Shown: positions 24,881 through 33,207 of the stretch, one piece after another | Numbering within the stretch: the first letter of the stretch is position 1 | Layout of the letters: each line of letters begins with the position of its first letter | DNA from: Pseudomonadota bacterium | GTDB lineage: Bacteria; Desulfobacterota; Syntrophorhabdia; Syntrophorhabdales; Syntrophorhabdaceae | Length of the DNA: 64,000 nucleotides | Reading direction: 5' to 3' | Assembly: GCA_026388275.1 (NCBI GenBank) | Contig: JAPLKB010000008.1 | Location: 22,007 to 86,006 of the forward strand | The notes under the pieces: generated by a model | The model's database searches: none | What the model was told of the DNA's origin: nothing | The model's input: the letters and a program-made list of their open reading frames with translations, nothing else | Translations under genes and position numbers: made by a program

Positions 24881-25957
24881 TTACCTCAGTTTTAGTGTAC
24901 TCAAAGCCAGAAGCGCCAGTATGAAAGAAACAATCCAGAAACGCACTACGATCTTCCCCTCATTCCACCCCTTCAATTCATAGTGGTGGTGTATGGGCGC
25001 CATTCTGAAAACCCGCTTTCCCCTCCATTTAAAGGAAAGCACCTGGATGATTACCGATAATGTTTCTATCACAAATATCCCGCCAGCAATGACAAGTAAA
25101 ATCTCCTGTTTTATGATAATGGCAATGGCAGCAAGAGATGCCCCCAGCGACAAAGAGCCTGTATCGCCCATAAATAATTCTGCAGGATAGGTGTTATACC
25201 AGAGGAAACCTATGCCTGCACCAAGCATGGCCCCGCATAGTATTGTAAGCTCTCCGGCGCCTTTCACATAGAATATTTGCAGATACTGGGCAAACTTTAC
25301 ATTGCCGGCAAGGTAGGCAAAGAGCATAAAAGTCAAACATACCGTTAAGACAGGCCCGATTGCCAGTCCGTCAAGTCCGTCTGTAAGATTTACGCCGTTT
25401 GAGGCGCCGACGATTATAACCGTGCAGAGAAAGATGTAAAATATCCCGAGATCAGGCGTAATATTTTTAAAGAAAGGCACTGTAAGTCCTGTGATAAGGC
25501 CGCCCTTCATATACAAAAGCACACCTACTACAAGAGAAAAGAATATCTGCAAAATAAGCTTTGTTCTGCCTGTTACGCCTTTGCCGCGCTCATTTCTAAG
25601 CTTTTTTATATCATCCATGAAGCCGATGCCGCCAAAAGACAGAAGCACAAAGGTTACTATCCAGACATAAGAATTACTCAAATCAGACCATAAAAGCGTG
25701 GGGATAATAGTCGATACAAGGATGACAAATCCACCCATGGTAGGGGTTCCTGTTTTCTCCGTATGCCTTTCAGGCACATCCTCTCTCTTGTCGCTTTTTA
25801 TCTTCCACTTGTTAAACTTTCTGATCATCAGTGGAGTAAGGAAAAAGCTTATAACAAGGGCCGAAAGAACCGCGAGGACCGTTCGGAAAGTAATATATCT
25901 GAATACGTTAAAGACTGAAAACTTTGTGTGGAGCGTATATAGCAGATGATACAACAT
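24881..25957 (-). CDS. mraY: Phospho-N-acetylmuramoyl-pentapeptide transferase
   Basis: Polytopic membrane enzyme that moves phospho-MurNAc-pentapeptide to undecaprenyl phosphate, making lipid I. The 358 residues have about ten membrane spans and the family motifs TPTMGGFVIL, GFMDDIKKLR (Mg-binding aspartates), NLTDGLDGLAIG, FMGDTGSLSLGA and RMAPIHHHYELKGWNE with its histidine triad. Its start touches the stop of murF. Normal length and motif set. Confidence 0.97.
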   Translation of the reverse strand: MLYHLLYTLHTKFSVFNVFRYITFRTVLAVLSALVISFFLTPLMIRKFNKWKIKSDKREDVPERHTEKTGTPTMGGFVILVSTIIPTLLWSDLSNSYVWIVTFVLLSFGGIGFMDDIKKLRNERGKGVTGRTKLILQIFFSLVVGVLLYMKGGLITGLTVPFFKNITPDLGIFYIFLCTVIIVGASNGVNLTDGLDGLAIGPVLTVCLTFMLFAYLAGNVKFAQYLQIFYVKGAGELTILCGAMLGAGIGFLWYNTYPAELFMGDTGSLSLGASLAAIAIIIKQEILLVIAGGIFVIETLSVIIQVLSFKWRGKRVFRMAPIHHHYELKGWNEGKIVVRFWIVSFILALLALSTLKLR

Positions 25958-27312
25958 TATTTAAGCGCCTCCACTATAATTTCCATCTTTGCCGCTCTTG
26001 AGCCCTTTACAAGCACCGTATCCCCTTTTTTAAGGTTTTTTGCTGCATAATCGATGAGTTGCTCCTTATTTTCAAAAAAAATGGCTCTCCCATCATTCAG
26101 TTCCTCGAGGGTTTCCTTCATATACTCTCCGGTTATCAGAATCATGGGTATGCCGGTATCATTCAAAAACATGCCCAGCTTCCTGTGGTAAAAGGATGTT
26201 TCTTCTCCAAGTTCTTTCATGTCTCCAAGTATGACCATCTTCTTTCCGTTACATGGCAGGTCAAGCAAAGTTTTTATTGCCCATTCCATTGAAGAGGGGT
26301 TTGCATTATAAGTATCGTCTAAAATGATATAGCCTTTATCGGACTCAACAGGCTTGAACCTCATCATGTATGGATCAAATGTTTCAACACCTTCCGATAT
26401 AAGTTTGCTGTCTATTCCGATACTGCATGCAATAGTCGAGGCAGCAAGGATATTATAGAGATTGTGTCCTCCAAGAAGAGTTGTCCTTGTCCTGATTTCG
26501 ACCCCGGGGCATTTGAGGACAATACGGGAACCCTTCCAGCCCAGGTCCTCTTCGACGGAAAGGGTAAAATCGGCGTTATTGATTATACCATAAGTAGTCA
26601 ATACATGTTGGTTGTCCTTATAACGGATCAAAATGTTCGGGTCATCTGCATTCACGATGACTTTCCCACCCTCTTTTGTATTGTAAAAAAGGCTCAGTTT
26701 TTCTTCAAGCACACCATCAAGATTCAAAAGACCCTCAAGGTGAGAAGGGTTTACATTTGTGATCAACGATACATCCGGTTCGGTCAATCGGGCAAGCTGT
26801 TTTATCTCTCCCTTGTTGTTCGTTCCAAGTTCAAAAATACAAAACTGTGGGTCACCTTCTATGGAAAGGATGCTTTTTGATATGCCTATTGCATTATTGT
26901 AGTTCTTCTCATTGTAATGAACAGAAAAACCTTTTTTTATAATATTAACCAATATTTCCTTTGTTGTTGTTTTGCCGTTGCTCCCTGTTATGGCGATGAT
27001 ACTTGACCTTGTGAGCCCTTTTTTATAATATGCAAGATCGAGGAGCGCCTGCATAGCATCATCAACGAGAATAACCGTGCCTCCGGCATGCAGTGTATCC
27101 TGGCGACCTTTCTCACAGATGGATCCTGCATGAGACCTGTCATAGGCGGCCCTTATAAATTGATGTCCGTCAAAGTTTTTACCGGTTAAAGGTATGAACA
27201 GCTCATTATCCATTATGGTTCTTGAGTCTGTAGATATTCCGGAAAATGATGATTTTCCGATTCTCAGCAACTTACCTTTTACCGCTTTGACAACTTCTTC
27301 AACATGCCACAT
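25957..27312 (-). CDS. murF: UDP-MurNAc-tripeptide--D-Ala-D-Ala ligase
   Basis: Last cytoplasmic step of the stem peptide: adds D-Ala-D-Ala made by Ddl. The 451-residue protein shows GISTDSRTIMDNELFIPLTG, FDGHQFI, the P-loop AITGSNGKTTTKEIL, FELGTNNKGEI, LITNVNPSHLEG, and ILDDTYNANPSSMEWAI with VILGDMKELGEE. It overlaps the end of murE by 14 bp, indicating coupled translation. Confidence 0.97.
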   Translation of the reverse strand: MWHVEEVVKAVKGKLLRIGKSSFSGISTDSRTIMDNELFIPLTGKNFDGHQFIRAAYDRSHAGSICEKGRQDTLHAGGTVILVDDAMQALLDLAYYKKGLTRSSIIAITGSNGKTTTKEILVNIIKKGFSVHYNEKNYNNAIGISKSILSIEGDPQFCIFELGTNNKGEIKQLARLTEPDVSLITNVNPSHLEGLLNLDGVLEEKLSLFYNTKEGGKVIVNADDPNILIRYKDNQHVLTTYGIINNADFTLSVEEDLGWKGSRIVLKCPGVEIRTRTTLLGGHNLYNILAASTIACSIGIDSKLISEGVETFDPYMMRFKPVESDKGYIILDDTYNANPSSMEWAIKTLLDLPCNGKKMVILGDMKELGEETSFYHRKLGMFLNDTGIPMILITGEYMKETLEELNDGRAIFFENKEQLIDYAAKNLKKGDTVLVKGSRAAKMEIIVEALK

Positions 27313-28750
27313 CTAAAAACTCCTCGACAACTTCTCTATCACTGAAATGAAAAACCTTGTCGCCTATAATTTGATAGTCTTCGTGCCCTTTTCCTGCAAT
27401 TAAAAGGATATCATCCTGTCTTATTATTTTTATCCCTTCAAAGATTGCATCCTTTCTGTTTTCCACAATCCTGCATGTATTACCGATGAACCCTTTTTTA
27501 ACGTCTTCTATAATCTTCATGGGGCTTTCACTTCTCGGGTTATCTGATGTAATTATTGTATAGTCTGCAAGTTGTGAGGCTATATTTCCCATTACAGGCC
27601 TTTTTTCTCTGTCCCTGTCGCCCCCGCATCCGAAAATTACAGTAAGTTTCCCTTTTTTTAACGAATTGAGCATTTCAAGAACCTTTTTCAATGCATCCGG
27701 CGTGTGAGCATAATCTATGAAGATATAGGCACCTTTTCCGTTCTTTACCCTTTCAAGTCTGCCGGGAACGCCTTCAAGACCTTCAAGCCCTTTTTTTATC
27801 TGTTCATGTGGCATGTTTACAGCATAACCGGCAAGCGATGCAGCCAGTATATTCGATACATTAAAAACACCTATCAACGGGGATACAATTGACAAAGGCT
27901 TTCCCATCAATTTCATCTCAAGCTGCAAACCCCCTATGTCTTCTCGGAAGGTGGTGATATATGCATCCGATGTTTTTTTCAGGCTGTATAAAAGTGTCCT
28001 GATAGGTGGACCAGGCATAAATCCATCTGCGTTGGGATCGTCTGCATTTATTATGGCGTATTTCTCCTTCTTTGAGCTCTTTTTCAGAAAATGTGAGAAA
28101 AAAAGATTTTTTGCTGCTTTATAATTTTCGAAAGTACCGTGGTAATCAAGGTGGTCGTGGGTAAGGTTCGTAAAAATTGCCGTATCGAAATCCACCCCTT
28201 CAACCCTTTTCTGATCAAGAGCGTGCGATGAAACTTCCATCACCACATATTCCATATTGGCAAGTTTCATATCATGGAGAAGGCTATGCAGTTCCTCAGC
28301 ACCTGGCGTAGTGTTAAATGCCTTAAAGGTACGACCGTCATAACGGTATGATATGGTTCCTATAAGGCCTGCTTTTTTATTGGCAGTATTCAGCATGGAC
28401 TCGATGAGATAGGTTGTTGTGGTTTTCCCGTTTGTGCCGGTAATGCCTATTATATATAGTTTCTTTGACGGGAAGCCGTAAAATTTCGATGCAATATTCC
28501 CCAGAAGGCCCTTCGGGTCATCTGTTTTTATGGAACAGGGAAAGTTTGTTTTTACCTCTCCGTCAGATACAATAACGCTTGCACCCCTGTCTGCTGCATC
28601 GTTTATAAACCTTTCGCTTTTCTCTGTTGCGAAAAAAATGTAACCTTCCTTTGCTTTTCTTGAATCCTTGGTAATACCTGTAATCTCGATGTCGGTATTG
28701 CCGATAACCTCGATTGCAGGTATATTATTTATTAACTCATCAAGCTTCAT
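27299..28750 (-). CDS. murE: UDP-MurNAc-L-Ala-D-Glu--meso-diaminopimelate ligase
   Basis: Adds the third residue of the stem peptide. The 483 residues contain GITKDSRKAKEGYIFFA, the P-loop GITGTNGKTTTTYLIES, MEVSSHALDQKRVEGV, FTNLTHDHLDYHGT, and FIDYAHTPDALKKVLE. The substrate-selecting motif reads DNPR (ITSDNPRSESPM), the form associated with meso-diaminopimelate, so the wall is predicted to be the Gram-negative A1gamma type. It lies just downstream of the FtsI-position gene. Confidence 0.97.
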   Translation of the reverse strand: MKLDELINNIPAIEVIGNTDIEITGITKDSRKAKEGYIFFATEKSERFINDAADRGASVIVSDGEVKTNFPCSIKTDDPKGLLGNIASKFYGFPSKKLYIIGITGTNGKTTTTYLIESMLNTANKKAGLIGTISYRYDGRTFKAFNTTPGAEELHSLLHDMKLANMEYVVMEVSSHALDQKRVEGVDFDTAIFTNLTHDHLDYHGTFENYKAAKNLFFSHFLKKSSKKEKYAIINADDPNADGFMPGPPIRTLLYSLKKTSDAYITTFREDIGGLQLEMKLMGKPLSIVSPLIGVFNVSNILAASLAGYAVNMPHEQIKKGLEGLEGVPGRLERVKNGKGAYIFIDYAHTPDALKKVLEMLNSLKKGKLTVIFGCGGDRDREKRPVMGNIASQLADYTIITSDNPRSESPMKIIEDVKKGFIGNTCRIVENRKDAIFEGIKIIRQDDILLIAGKGHEDYQIIGDKVFHFSDREVVEEFLDVAC

Positions 28751-28769
28751 CCGGGCTTATCCTCTTAAT

Positions 28770-29726
28770 TCAACGTTTATCCGGTAATGTGACAGGGAAA
28801 CCGTTTTGTTGCTTTTGCGTTTTCCCGTAAATGATGCATTCGGTTTCCCCGTTTATTCTTTCAAAGGGCTTGGGAAATTGCTCGGCAACAATGCCGCTCC
28901 CGTGTATCTTTATTTTTGCGGTATTGATTGCAAGTTTTTCAAGGGCGACTTTAATTGGAAGGTTCATCAGGTTCGGCATCAGCCGTTCTTCATTCTCTGC
29001 ATTATGGTGTTTCTTAGCGTTATTCTTCATCGCTGTAAACTCAAAATGCCCATTATTCCCGATAATCACCGTCCCGTTAACGGTAAAGGGGAATAGATTG
29101 CAATACTCATTTGAAACAGTGTCGCTATAGAGCGATAGCAACTTTTTCTTTTCCAGGACATAACCTCTGCCCAGCATGATTTCTTCTGCAGAAAGTCCTT
29201 CCTTTACCATAATCCCTTCCTGTTTCAGGAATAACATCATATGTTTTATGCCTATTGTTTTTGAGATATTTTTTAAGCCCTCTACGTCCTTGTCATATAA
29301 TATATCAATGGGCTTTTTCCATTGGGCAGCATTCCCGTTGTCTTTACCTGCCGGGATCATGCCCTCCTTTTCTATCAGCCCTTCCTTAATGGCAAAGCAA
29401 ACTAAGGGGAGCGACATAAAGAACGACGGTTCAATAAAATCATTTCCAGGCACAGGTGGAGACACCTTTTTGTTGACAGCAGCTTGTTCAGTCTGTGTTT
29501 CTCGTACCGGTTGTATTGCCTGAGCTGTTGAGACCGATACTATTTTCGGTATAATCTTTCTTTCATTTTCCTGCATATATATACTCATATTTGCCGGTAC
29601 TATTTTCTGATCAGTGGAAACTCTCTGAAAACTTATTTTTTCCGGCAGATGCATGATTATTGACACAAACATCAAAAAAATAAACATACAAACAAAAAAG
29701 GCTCTTCTATTAGCCTTTTTATTCAT
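28770..29726 (-). CDS. Degenerate FtsI-position protein: TM anchor plus PASTA, no transpeptidase motifs
   Basis: Fills the ftsI slot between ftsL (four-base overlap) and murE. It has 318 residues, about half the normal length. An N-terminal membrane helix (FFVCMFIFLMFVSIIM) is followed by a low-complexity linker to about residue 93. A region that tracks the FtsI transpeptidase in order but not in catalysis comes next. FIEPSFFMSLPLVCFAIKEG matches EPGSTFK...AALE-G, with Met in place of the SxxK lysine. NISKTIGI matches the SSN block, with Thr for Asn. No KTG is found near GNNGHFEFTAMK. Residues about 249-302 form a PASTA-like domain (MPNLMNLPIKVALEKLA). The pedestal domain is lost. Likely a pseudoenzyme kept for its anchor and PASTA parts. 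Confidence 0.75.
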   Translation of the reverse strand: MNKKANRRAFFVCMFIFLMFVSIIMHLPEKISFQRVSTDQKIVPANMSIYMQENERKIIPKIVSVSTAQAIQPVRETQTEQAAVNKKVSPPVPGNDFIEPSFFMSLPLVCFAIKEGLIEKEGMIPAGKDNGNAAQWKKPIDILYDKDVEGLKNISKTIGIKHMMLFLKQEGIMVKEGLSAEEIMLGRGYVLEKKKLLSLYSDTVSNEYCNLFPFTVNGTVIIGNNGHFEFTAMKNNAKKHHNAENEERLMPNLMNLPIKVALEKLAINTAKIKIHGSGIVAEQFPKPFERINGETECIIYGKTQKQQNGFPVTLPDKR

Positions 29727-30025
29727 CTTAATACCAGGACCTCTTCTTCTTTTGCTTTCTTAAGACCGAGTTTTTTTGCCTGCAGTTCGAGAAATCTTGC
29801 CCGTGTTGTCGCTAAGTATTCTATTTTTAAATTTTCATTAATTTGAGCAACCTCTCTTTCCTTCTGCAATATTTCCAACAAATCTTCCCTGACATGGCTG
29901 TATACACCCTTTATAAAAAAAGATAAAAAAATGAAACCGATAAAACAAAGAATTCCCATAAAGATTGACGGGAAATTCCTGGTTTCTCTGTCTCTTTTTA
30001 CTGAAACATACACCCCATTGTTCAC
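29723..30025 (-). CDS. ftsL: Cell division protein FtsL
   Basis: Small bitopic protein of 100 residues. A cytoplasmic N-terminus is followed by a membrane helix (IFMGILCFIGFIFLSFFI) and a periplasmic coiled coil (REDLLEILQKEREVAQINENLKIEYLATT). It ends in the LGLKKAKEEEV-type segment that normally leads to activation of FtsWI. In well-studied species FtsL with FtsB and FtsQ activates FtsW/FtsI. Identification rests on position between rsmH and the ftsI slot plus topology, since FtsL sequences diverge quickly. Confidence 0.87.
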   Translation of the reverse strand: MNNGVYVSVKRDRETRNFPSIFMGILCFIGFIFLSFFIKGVYSHVREDLLEILQKEREVAQINENLKIEYLATTRARFLELQAKKLGLKKAKEEEVLVLR

Positions 30026-30031
30026 TCTGCC

Positions 30032-30907
30032 CTAACCCCCTTTTTTTTCTGCTATCCTCAATTTTGAACTTCTTGAGTTTGGATTCTCCTTTACTTCAAC
30101 TCTTTCCGGCCTTATAGGTTTTTTTGTTATTATATTGAGGACAGGTGAATCTTTGAATGCTACCTTTATAATCCTGTCCTCAAGGGAATGAAAAGAAATA
30201 ACTCCTATCCTGCCTTCAGGGGAGAGCATATCTATGGCTGCTTCTATGCCTGTTTGCAGGCCTCTTAACTCATCGTTGACCTCAATCCTGATCGCTTGAA
30301 AGGTCTTTGTTGCAGGATGAATCCTCCCTGTTCTTCTTTTTGCTTTAAGCACGACATTGCCAAGCTCCTTTGCTGTAGATATCGACTTTTTCTTTCTTGT
30401 CTCTACAATCATTTTTGCAATAGCCGGGGCCCGGTAATCCTCTCCGTAGTCTCTGATTATTCGCAGCAGTTCTTTATAGTCGTAGCTATTCACAACATCA
30501 TATGCTGTTAACACCAACCTGTTGTCCATTCTCATGTCAAGAAAGCTGTCGTCATTAAAGCTAAATCCTCTTTTCCCTGTTATCTGGAAAGTTGAAAGAC
30601 CGAGATCAAAAAGGATGCCGTCACAGGATGCAATACCTTCAGAAGTTAATATTTCCCTCAGATCCCTGAAGTTTCCCCTGATCAATCTTGCCCTTCCTTC
30701 AAATTCATATAGTCTTTCCTTGGCAATCTTCAAAATGTCTTCATCAGCATCCAGACCGATAAGTTTTACATTTTTGTACCTCTCAAGGATATCAGACGCG
30801 TGGCCTCCCCCTCCCACTGTTGCGTCAATAAAAACATTCGTTTTTTCACTTACAAGGTTTTTTATTACTTCTTCAAGAAGAACAGGTGTATGTACGACAT
30901 TCATCAA
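30032..30907 (-). CDS. rsmH: 16S rRNA m4C1402 methyltransferase RsmH (MraW)
   Basis: SAM-dependent enzyme that N4-methylates cytidine 1402 of 16S rRNA. The 291-residue protein has HTPVLLEEVIKNL at the start, the SAM motif FIDATVGGGGHASDIL, ILFDLGLSTFQI, RGFSFNDDSFLDMRMD, TKTFQAIRIEVNDEL and ISFHSLEDRIIKVAF. It overlaps the end of mraZ by four bases, the usual arrangement at the head of dcw clusters. Confidence 0.97.
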   Translation of the reverse strand: MMNVVHTPVLLEEVIKNLVSEKTNVFIDATVGGGGHASDILERYKNVKLIGLDADEDILKIAKERLYEFEGRARLIRGNFRDLREILTSEGIASCDGILFDLGLSTFQITGKRGFSFNDDSFLDMRMDNRLVLTAYDVVNSYDYKELLRIIRDYGEDYRAPAIAKMIVETRKKKSISTAKELGNVVLKAKRRTGRIHPATKTFQAIRIEVNDELRGLQTGIEAAIDMLSPEGRIGVISFHSLEDRIIKVAFKDSPVLNIITKKPIRPERVEVKENPNSRSSKLRIAEKKGG

Positions 30908-31344
30908 AGACCGAGTTCCGAAACAATATCGGCTACTTGATCAGGGTCGGAAGTTGCTTTTTTAACCAGTTCTTCCCATCTTTCCTGTGCCCATATTTCA
31001 ATTTTGTTGCCCACACCAATGATTACGACATTCTTTATGATGGCTGCGTCAGCCTTAAGTGATTGCGGTATGAGAACCCTGCCGAGCTTGTCTATAAGGC
31101 ATTCGGTAACACCGGAATAAAAGTATCTTAAAAATGTCCGCGCTTCTTTTTTTATAGCTCCATAATTTGATATCTTTGCTTGTATACTCATCCATTCCTG
31201 GTACGGATAACCAACAATACAGCCGTCAAGATTCGTGACCATCAGCCTCATATCGTGATTTGCCGACAGTATCTCCCTGAATTTTGCAGGAATACTGATT
31301 CTGCTTTTATCATCAATAGCGTATTCAAATCTTCCGGCGAACAT
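30904..31344 (-). CDS. mraZ: Transcriptional regulator MraZ
   Basis: First gene of the dcw cluster; an AbrB-fold DNA-binding protein that controls its own operon in the species studied. The 146 residues hold two MraZ half-domains: MFAGRFEYAIDDKSRISIPAKFRE with a first DGCIVGYP strand, and FYSGVTECLIDKLGRVLIPQSLK. Both have the conserved D-K-GR-IP pattern. A promoter and repeated GTGG-type boxes lie directly upstream (listed separately). Confidence 0.96.
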   Translation of the reverse strand: MFAGRFEYAIDDKSRISIPAKFREILSANHDMRLMVTNLDGCIVGYPYQEWMSIQAKISNYGAIKKEARTFLRYFYSGVTECLIDKLGRVLIPQSLKADAAIIKNVVIIGVGNKIEIWAQERWEELVKKATSDPDQVADIVSELGL

Positions 31345-31348
31345 TTTT

Positions 31349-31378
31349 TATCCCACCATTATACACTTTTTACCACTT
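31349..31378 (-). promoter_or_regulatory. Candidate MraZ boxes
   Basis: Read on the minus strand, the 30 bases ahead of mraZ carry three GTG-type units with a 10-11 bp period (GTGGTAAAAA, GTGTATAATG, GTGGGATAAA). MraZ is known to bind short GTGG/TGGG repeats spaced this way upstream of its own gene, so these are plausible autoregulatory sites. Confidence 0.5.
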
Positions 31379-31384
31379 TAAAGA

Positions 31385-31412
31385 GTTATACTATAACTAT
31401 AAATTTTGTCAA
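31385..31412 (-). promoter_or_regulatory. Sigma70-type promoter of the dcw operon
   Basis: On the minus strand TTGACA (31412-31407) and TATAAC (31390-31385) are separated by 16 bases, about 40 bp ahead of the mraZ start. This is the only strong promoter seen before the long run of cell-wall and division genes. Confidence 0.65.
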
Positions 31413-31636
31413 GGCTTTTTTCAGTTATTGGCGGCATTTGGAGTATCTTTATTTTTCCATGATAAAAAAGCGCTTTGAAAGAACAGGGAAAAAGCATTCA
31501 GGCCGTACGTCTAAAAAATTTGTGGAACTCCAGACCGGAATGCTCTCGACATTTAACGGTTGAAAGGACACACCTTTTTTGTTATTTTATCCTATCAAAA
31601 TAATTTACAAAAATATTCCATATAATCAGCCAGAGT

Positions 31637-32665
31637 ATGAATAACTTTTACGGCCTAACACTAAAAGAACTTGAAACCCTGATTGGGGCTCTCGGAAAAG
31701 AAAAATACCGGTCCCGGCAGCTTTTCAAATGGATATATAACAAAGACACCCTTGATTTCGATGAGATGAGCGATGTCCCGAAGGGCCTGCGGGTAATATT
31801 CAAGGATATGTTTGATCTAAAACCACCTGAAATAATAGATGTCTTGATATCAACGGACGGCTCCGTAAAATTCGGATTCCTTGGAGAAGACGGGAATCTT
31901 ATTGAAAGCGTTTTAATACCGGAAAAAGATAGAAATACACTCTGCATATCCAGCCAGATAGGTTGCAGGATGGGATGCAGGTTCTGCGTTACCGGAAAAA
32001 TAGGATTTATAAGGAATCTCAAGGTATCAGAGATTGTAGGGCAGCTTATAGGGGCAAAACAATATCTCGGCGACAGGAAAATCACAAACATAGTTTTCAT
32101 GGGCATGGGTGAACCCATTGACAATCTCGACAACTTCATGCGTGCTCTTGAGATACTGCAAGACCCAATAGGTCTTGATTTCTCGCACAGGAAGATTACT
32201 GTGTCATCGGTAGGCTTGATAGGGGGGCTGAAAACGATAGATCCGAAAGCTGCAGGCATTGCAATATCTCTGAATGCAGCAGATGATAAAACAAGGACAT
32301 ACCTTATGCCCATTAACAGATTATATCCGATACGGGAGATTATAGATTATGTAAAAGGCTTTAAAGGAGGTAATCGCAACAGGATTACTTTTGAGTATAT
32401 TCTGATAAAAGATGTTAACGACTCGCCGGAAAGCGCAAAACTTCTCTCCGAGGTGCTGGCCGGGCTTCGGTGCAAGATAAACCTTATCCCTTACAATGAA
32501 TCACCATATGTTGACTTTAAGACACCGCCGGATAAAACTATAGAGCAATTTCATGCTTATCTCCTGAACAAACACTTCACCGTTATTGTAAGGGAATCCA
32601 GGGGAAAAGACATTGGCGGGGCCTGCGGACAACTGGGAATGAAGTACTTAAATGAAAGGCCTTAA
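31637..32665 (+). CDS. rlmN: Dual-specificity 23S rRNA/tRNA m2A methyltransferase RlmN
   Basis: Radical SAM enzyme that methylates A2503 of 23S rRNA and A37 of some tRNAs. The 342 residues include the N-terminal helical domain (YRSRQLFKWIYNK), the 4Fe-4S motif CRMGCRFC in SQIGCRMGCRFCVTGKIGF, FMGMGEPIDNLDNF, the substrate-site cysteine in the C-terminal RESRGKDIGGACGQL, and INLIPYNESP. Complete. A TATAAT hexamer at 31621-31626 ends only about ten bases from the ATG and no clear ribosome site is present, so the transcript is short-leadered or leaderless. Confidence 0.96.
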   Translation: MNNFYGLTLKELETLIGALGKEKYRSRQLFKWIYNKDTLDFDEMSDVPKGLRVIFKDMFDLKPPEIIDVLISTDGSVKFGFLGEDGNLIESVLIPEKDRNTLCISSQIGCRMGCRFCVTGKIGFIRNLKVSEIVGQLIGAKQYLGDRKITNIVFMGMGEPIDNLDNFMRALEILQDPIGLDFSHRKITVSSVGLIGGLKTIDPKAAGIAISLNAADDKTRTYLMPINRLYPIREIIDYVKGFKGGNRNRITFEYILIKDVNDSPESAKLLSEVLAGLRCKINLIPYNESPYVDFKTPPDKTIEQFHAYLLNKHFTVIVRESRGKDIGGACGQLGMKYLNERP

Positions 32666-32709
32666 AAACAAAGAAGAGACTTAGAATGTTGTTTTAAACG
32701 GAGGATGAA

Positions 32710-33207
32710 ATGGAAGGTATGCTGCCAACATATAAAGGTTCTTTTTTCTGCGATCTAGACAGGGAAGACGGATTAAAACTGAAGATGTACCATAAAGACG
32801 ACATGGTATATTGTAACTTCAGTATTAATAACAGGTTTGAGGGTTACAGGGATGTTTTGCATGGGGGCATGATCTTCGGCATCCTCGATGTCATTATCTG
32901 GTATATCATATTCATGGAGACAAAAAAGATATGTATGACCCGGCATGTTGAAATGGAATTTTTAAAACCGGTTATGTGCAATTCTTCTTATGTCGCCAAA
33001 GGGAAGGTTATAAAGGTTAAGGGCAGGAACTTCCATGCATCTGCCTGGGTAGAAGATGACATGGGCAATATTTGTGCAAAGATAAACGCAGTATTCCGGG
33101 AGACAAAAGACCTGTCTGTCAGAGATTTTATAGACAGGATGGACTTCGGTCGTATATCGCCTGATGTCAAGGCATATTTTATGTCTCTGTTAGAAACTCA
33201 ACTTTAG
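32710..33207 (+). CDS. Hotdog-fold thioesterase (PaaI-like)
   Basis: A 165-residue single-domain hotdog protein, predicted acyl-CoA thioesterase. The helix motif RDVLHGGMIFGILDVIIW matches the HGG-A-L-D block of the PaaI/YbgC group, with the aspartate expected at the active site. The central strands read HVEMEFLKPVMCNSSYVAKGKVIKVKGRNFHASAWVEDD. It lies 45 bp after rlmN on the same strand with a GGAGG-like site. Its last 29 bp overlap the end of convergent hflX. The acyl substrate is unknown. Confidence 0.85.
   Translation: MEGMLPTYKGSFFCDLDREDGLKLKMYHKDDMVYCNFSINNRFEGYRDVLHGGMIFGILDVIIWYIIFMETKKICMTRHVEMEFLKPVMCNSSYVAKGKVIKVKGRNFHASAWVEDDMGNICAKINAVFRETKDLSVRDFIDRMDFGRISPDVKAYFMSLLETQL

Noticed and set aside
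31459..31563. 34-codon basic ORF upstream of rlmN
   Set aside because: No ribosome site at a usable distance and no recognised family; probably chance.
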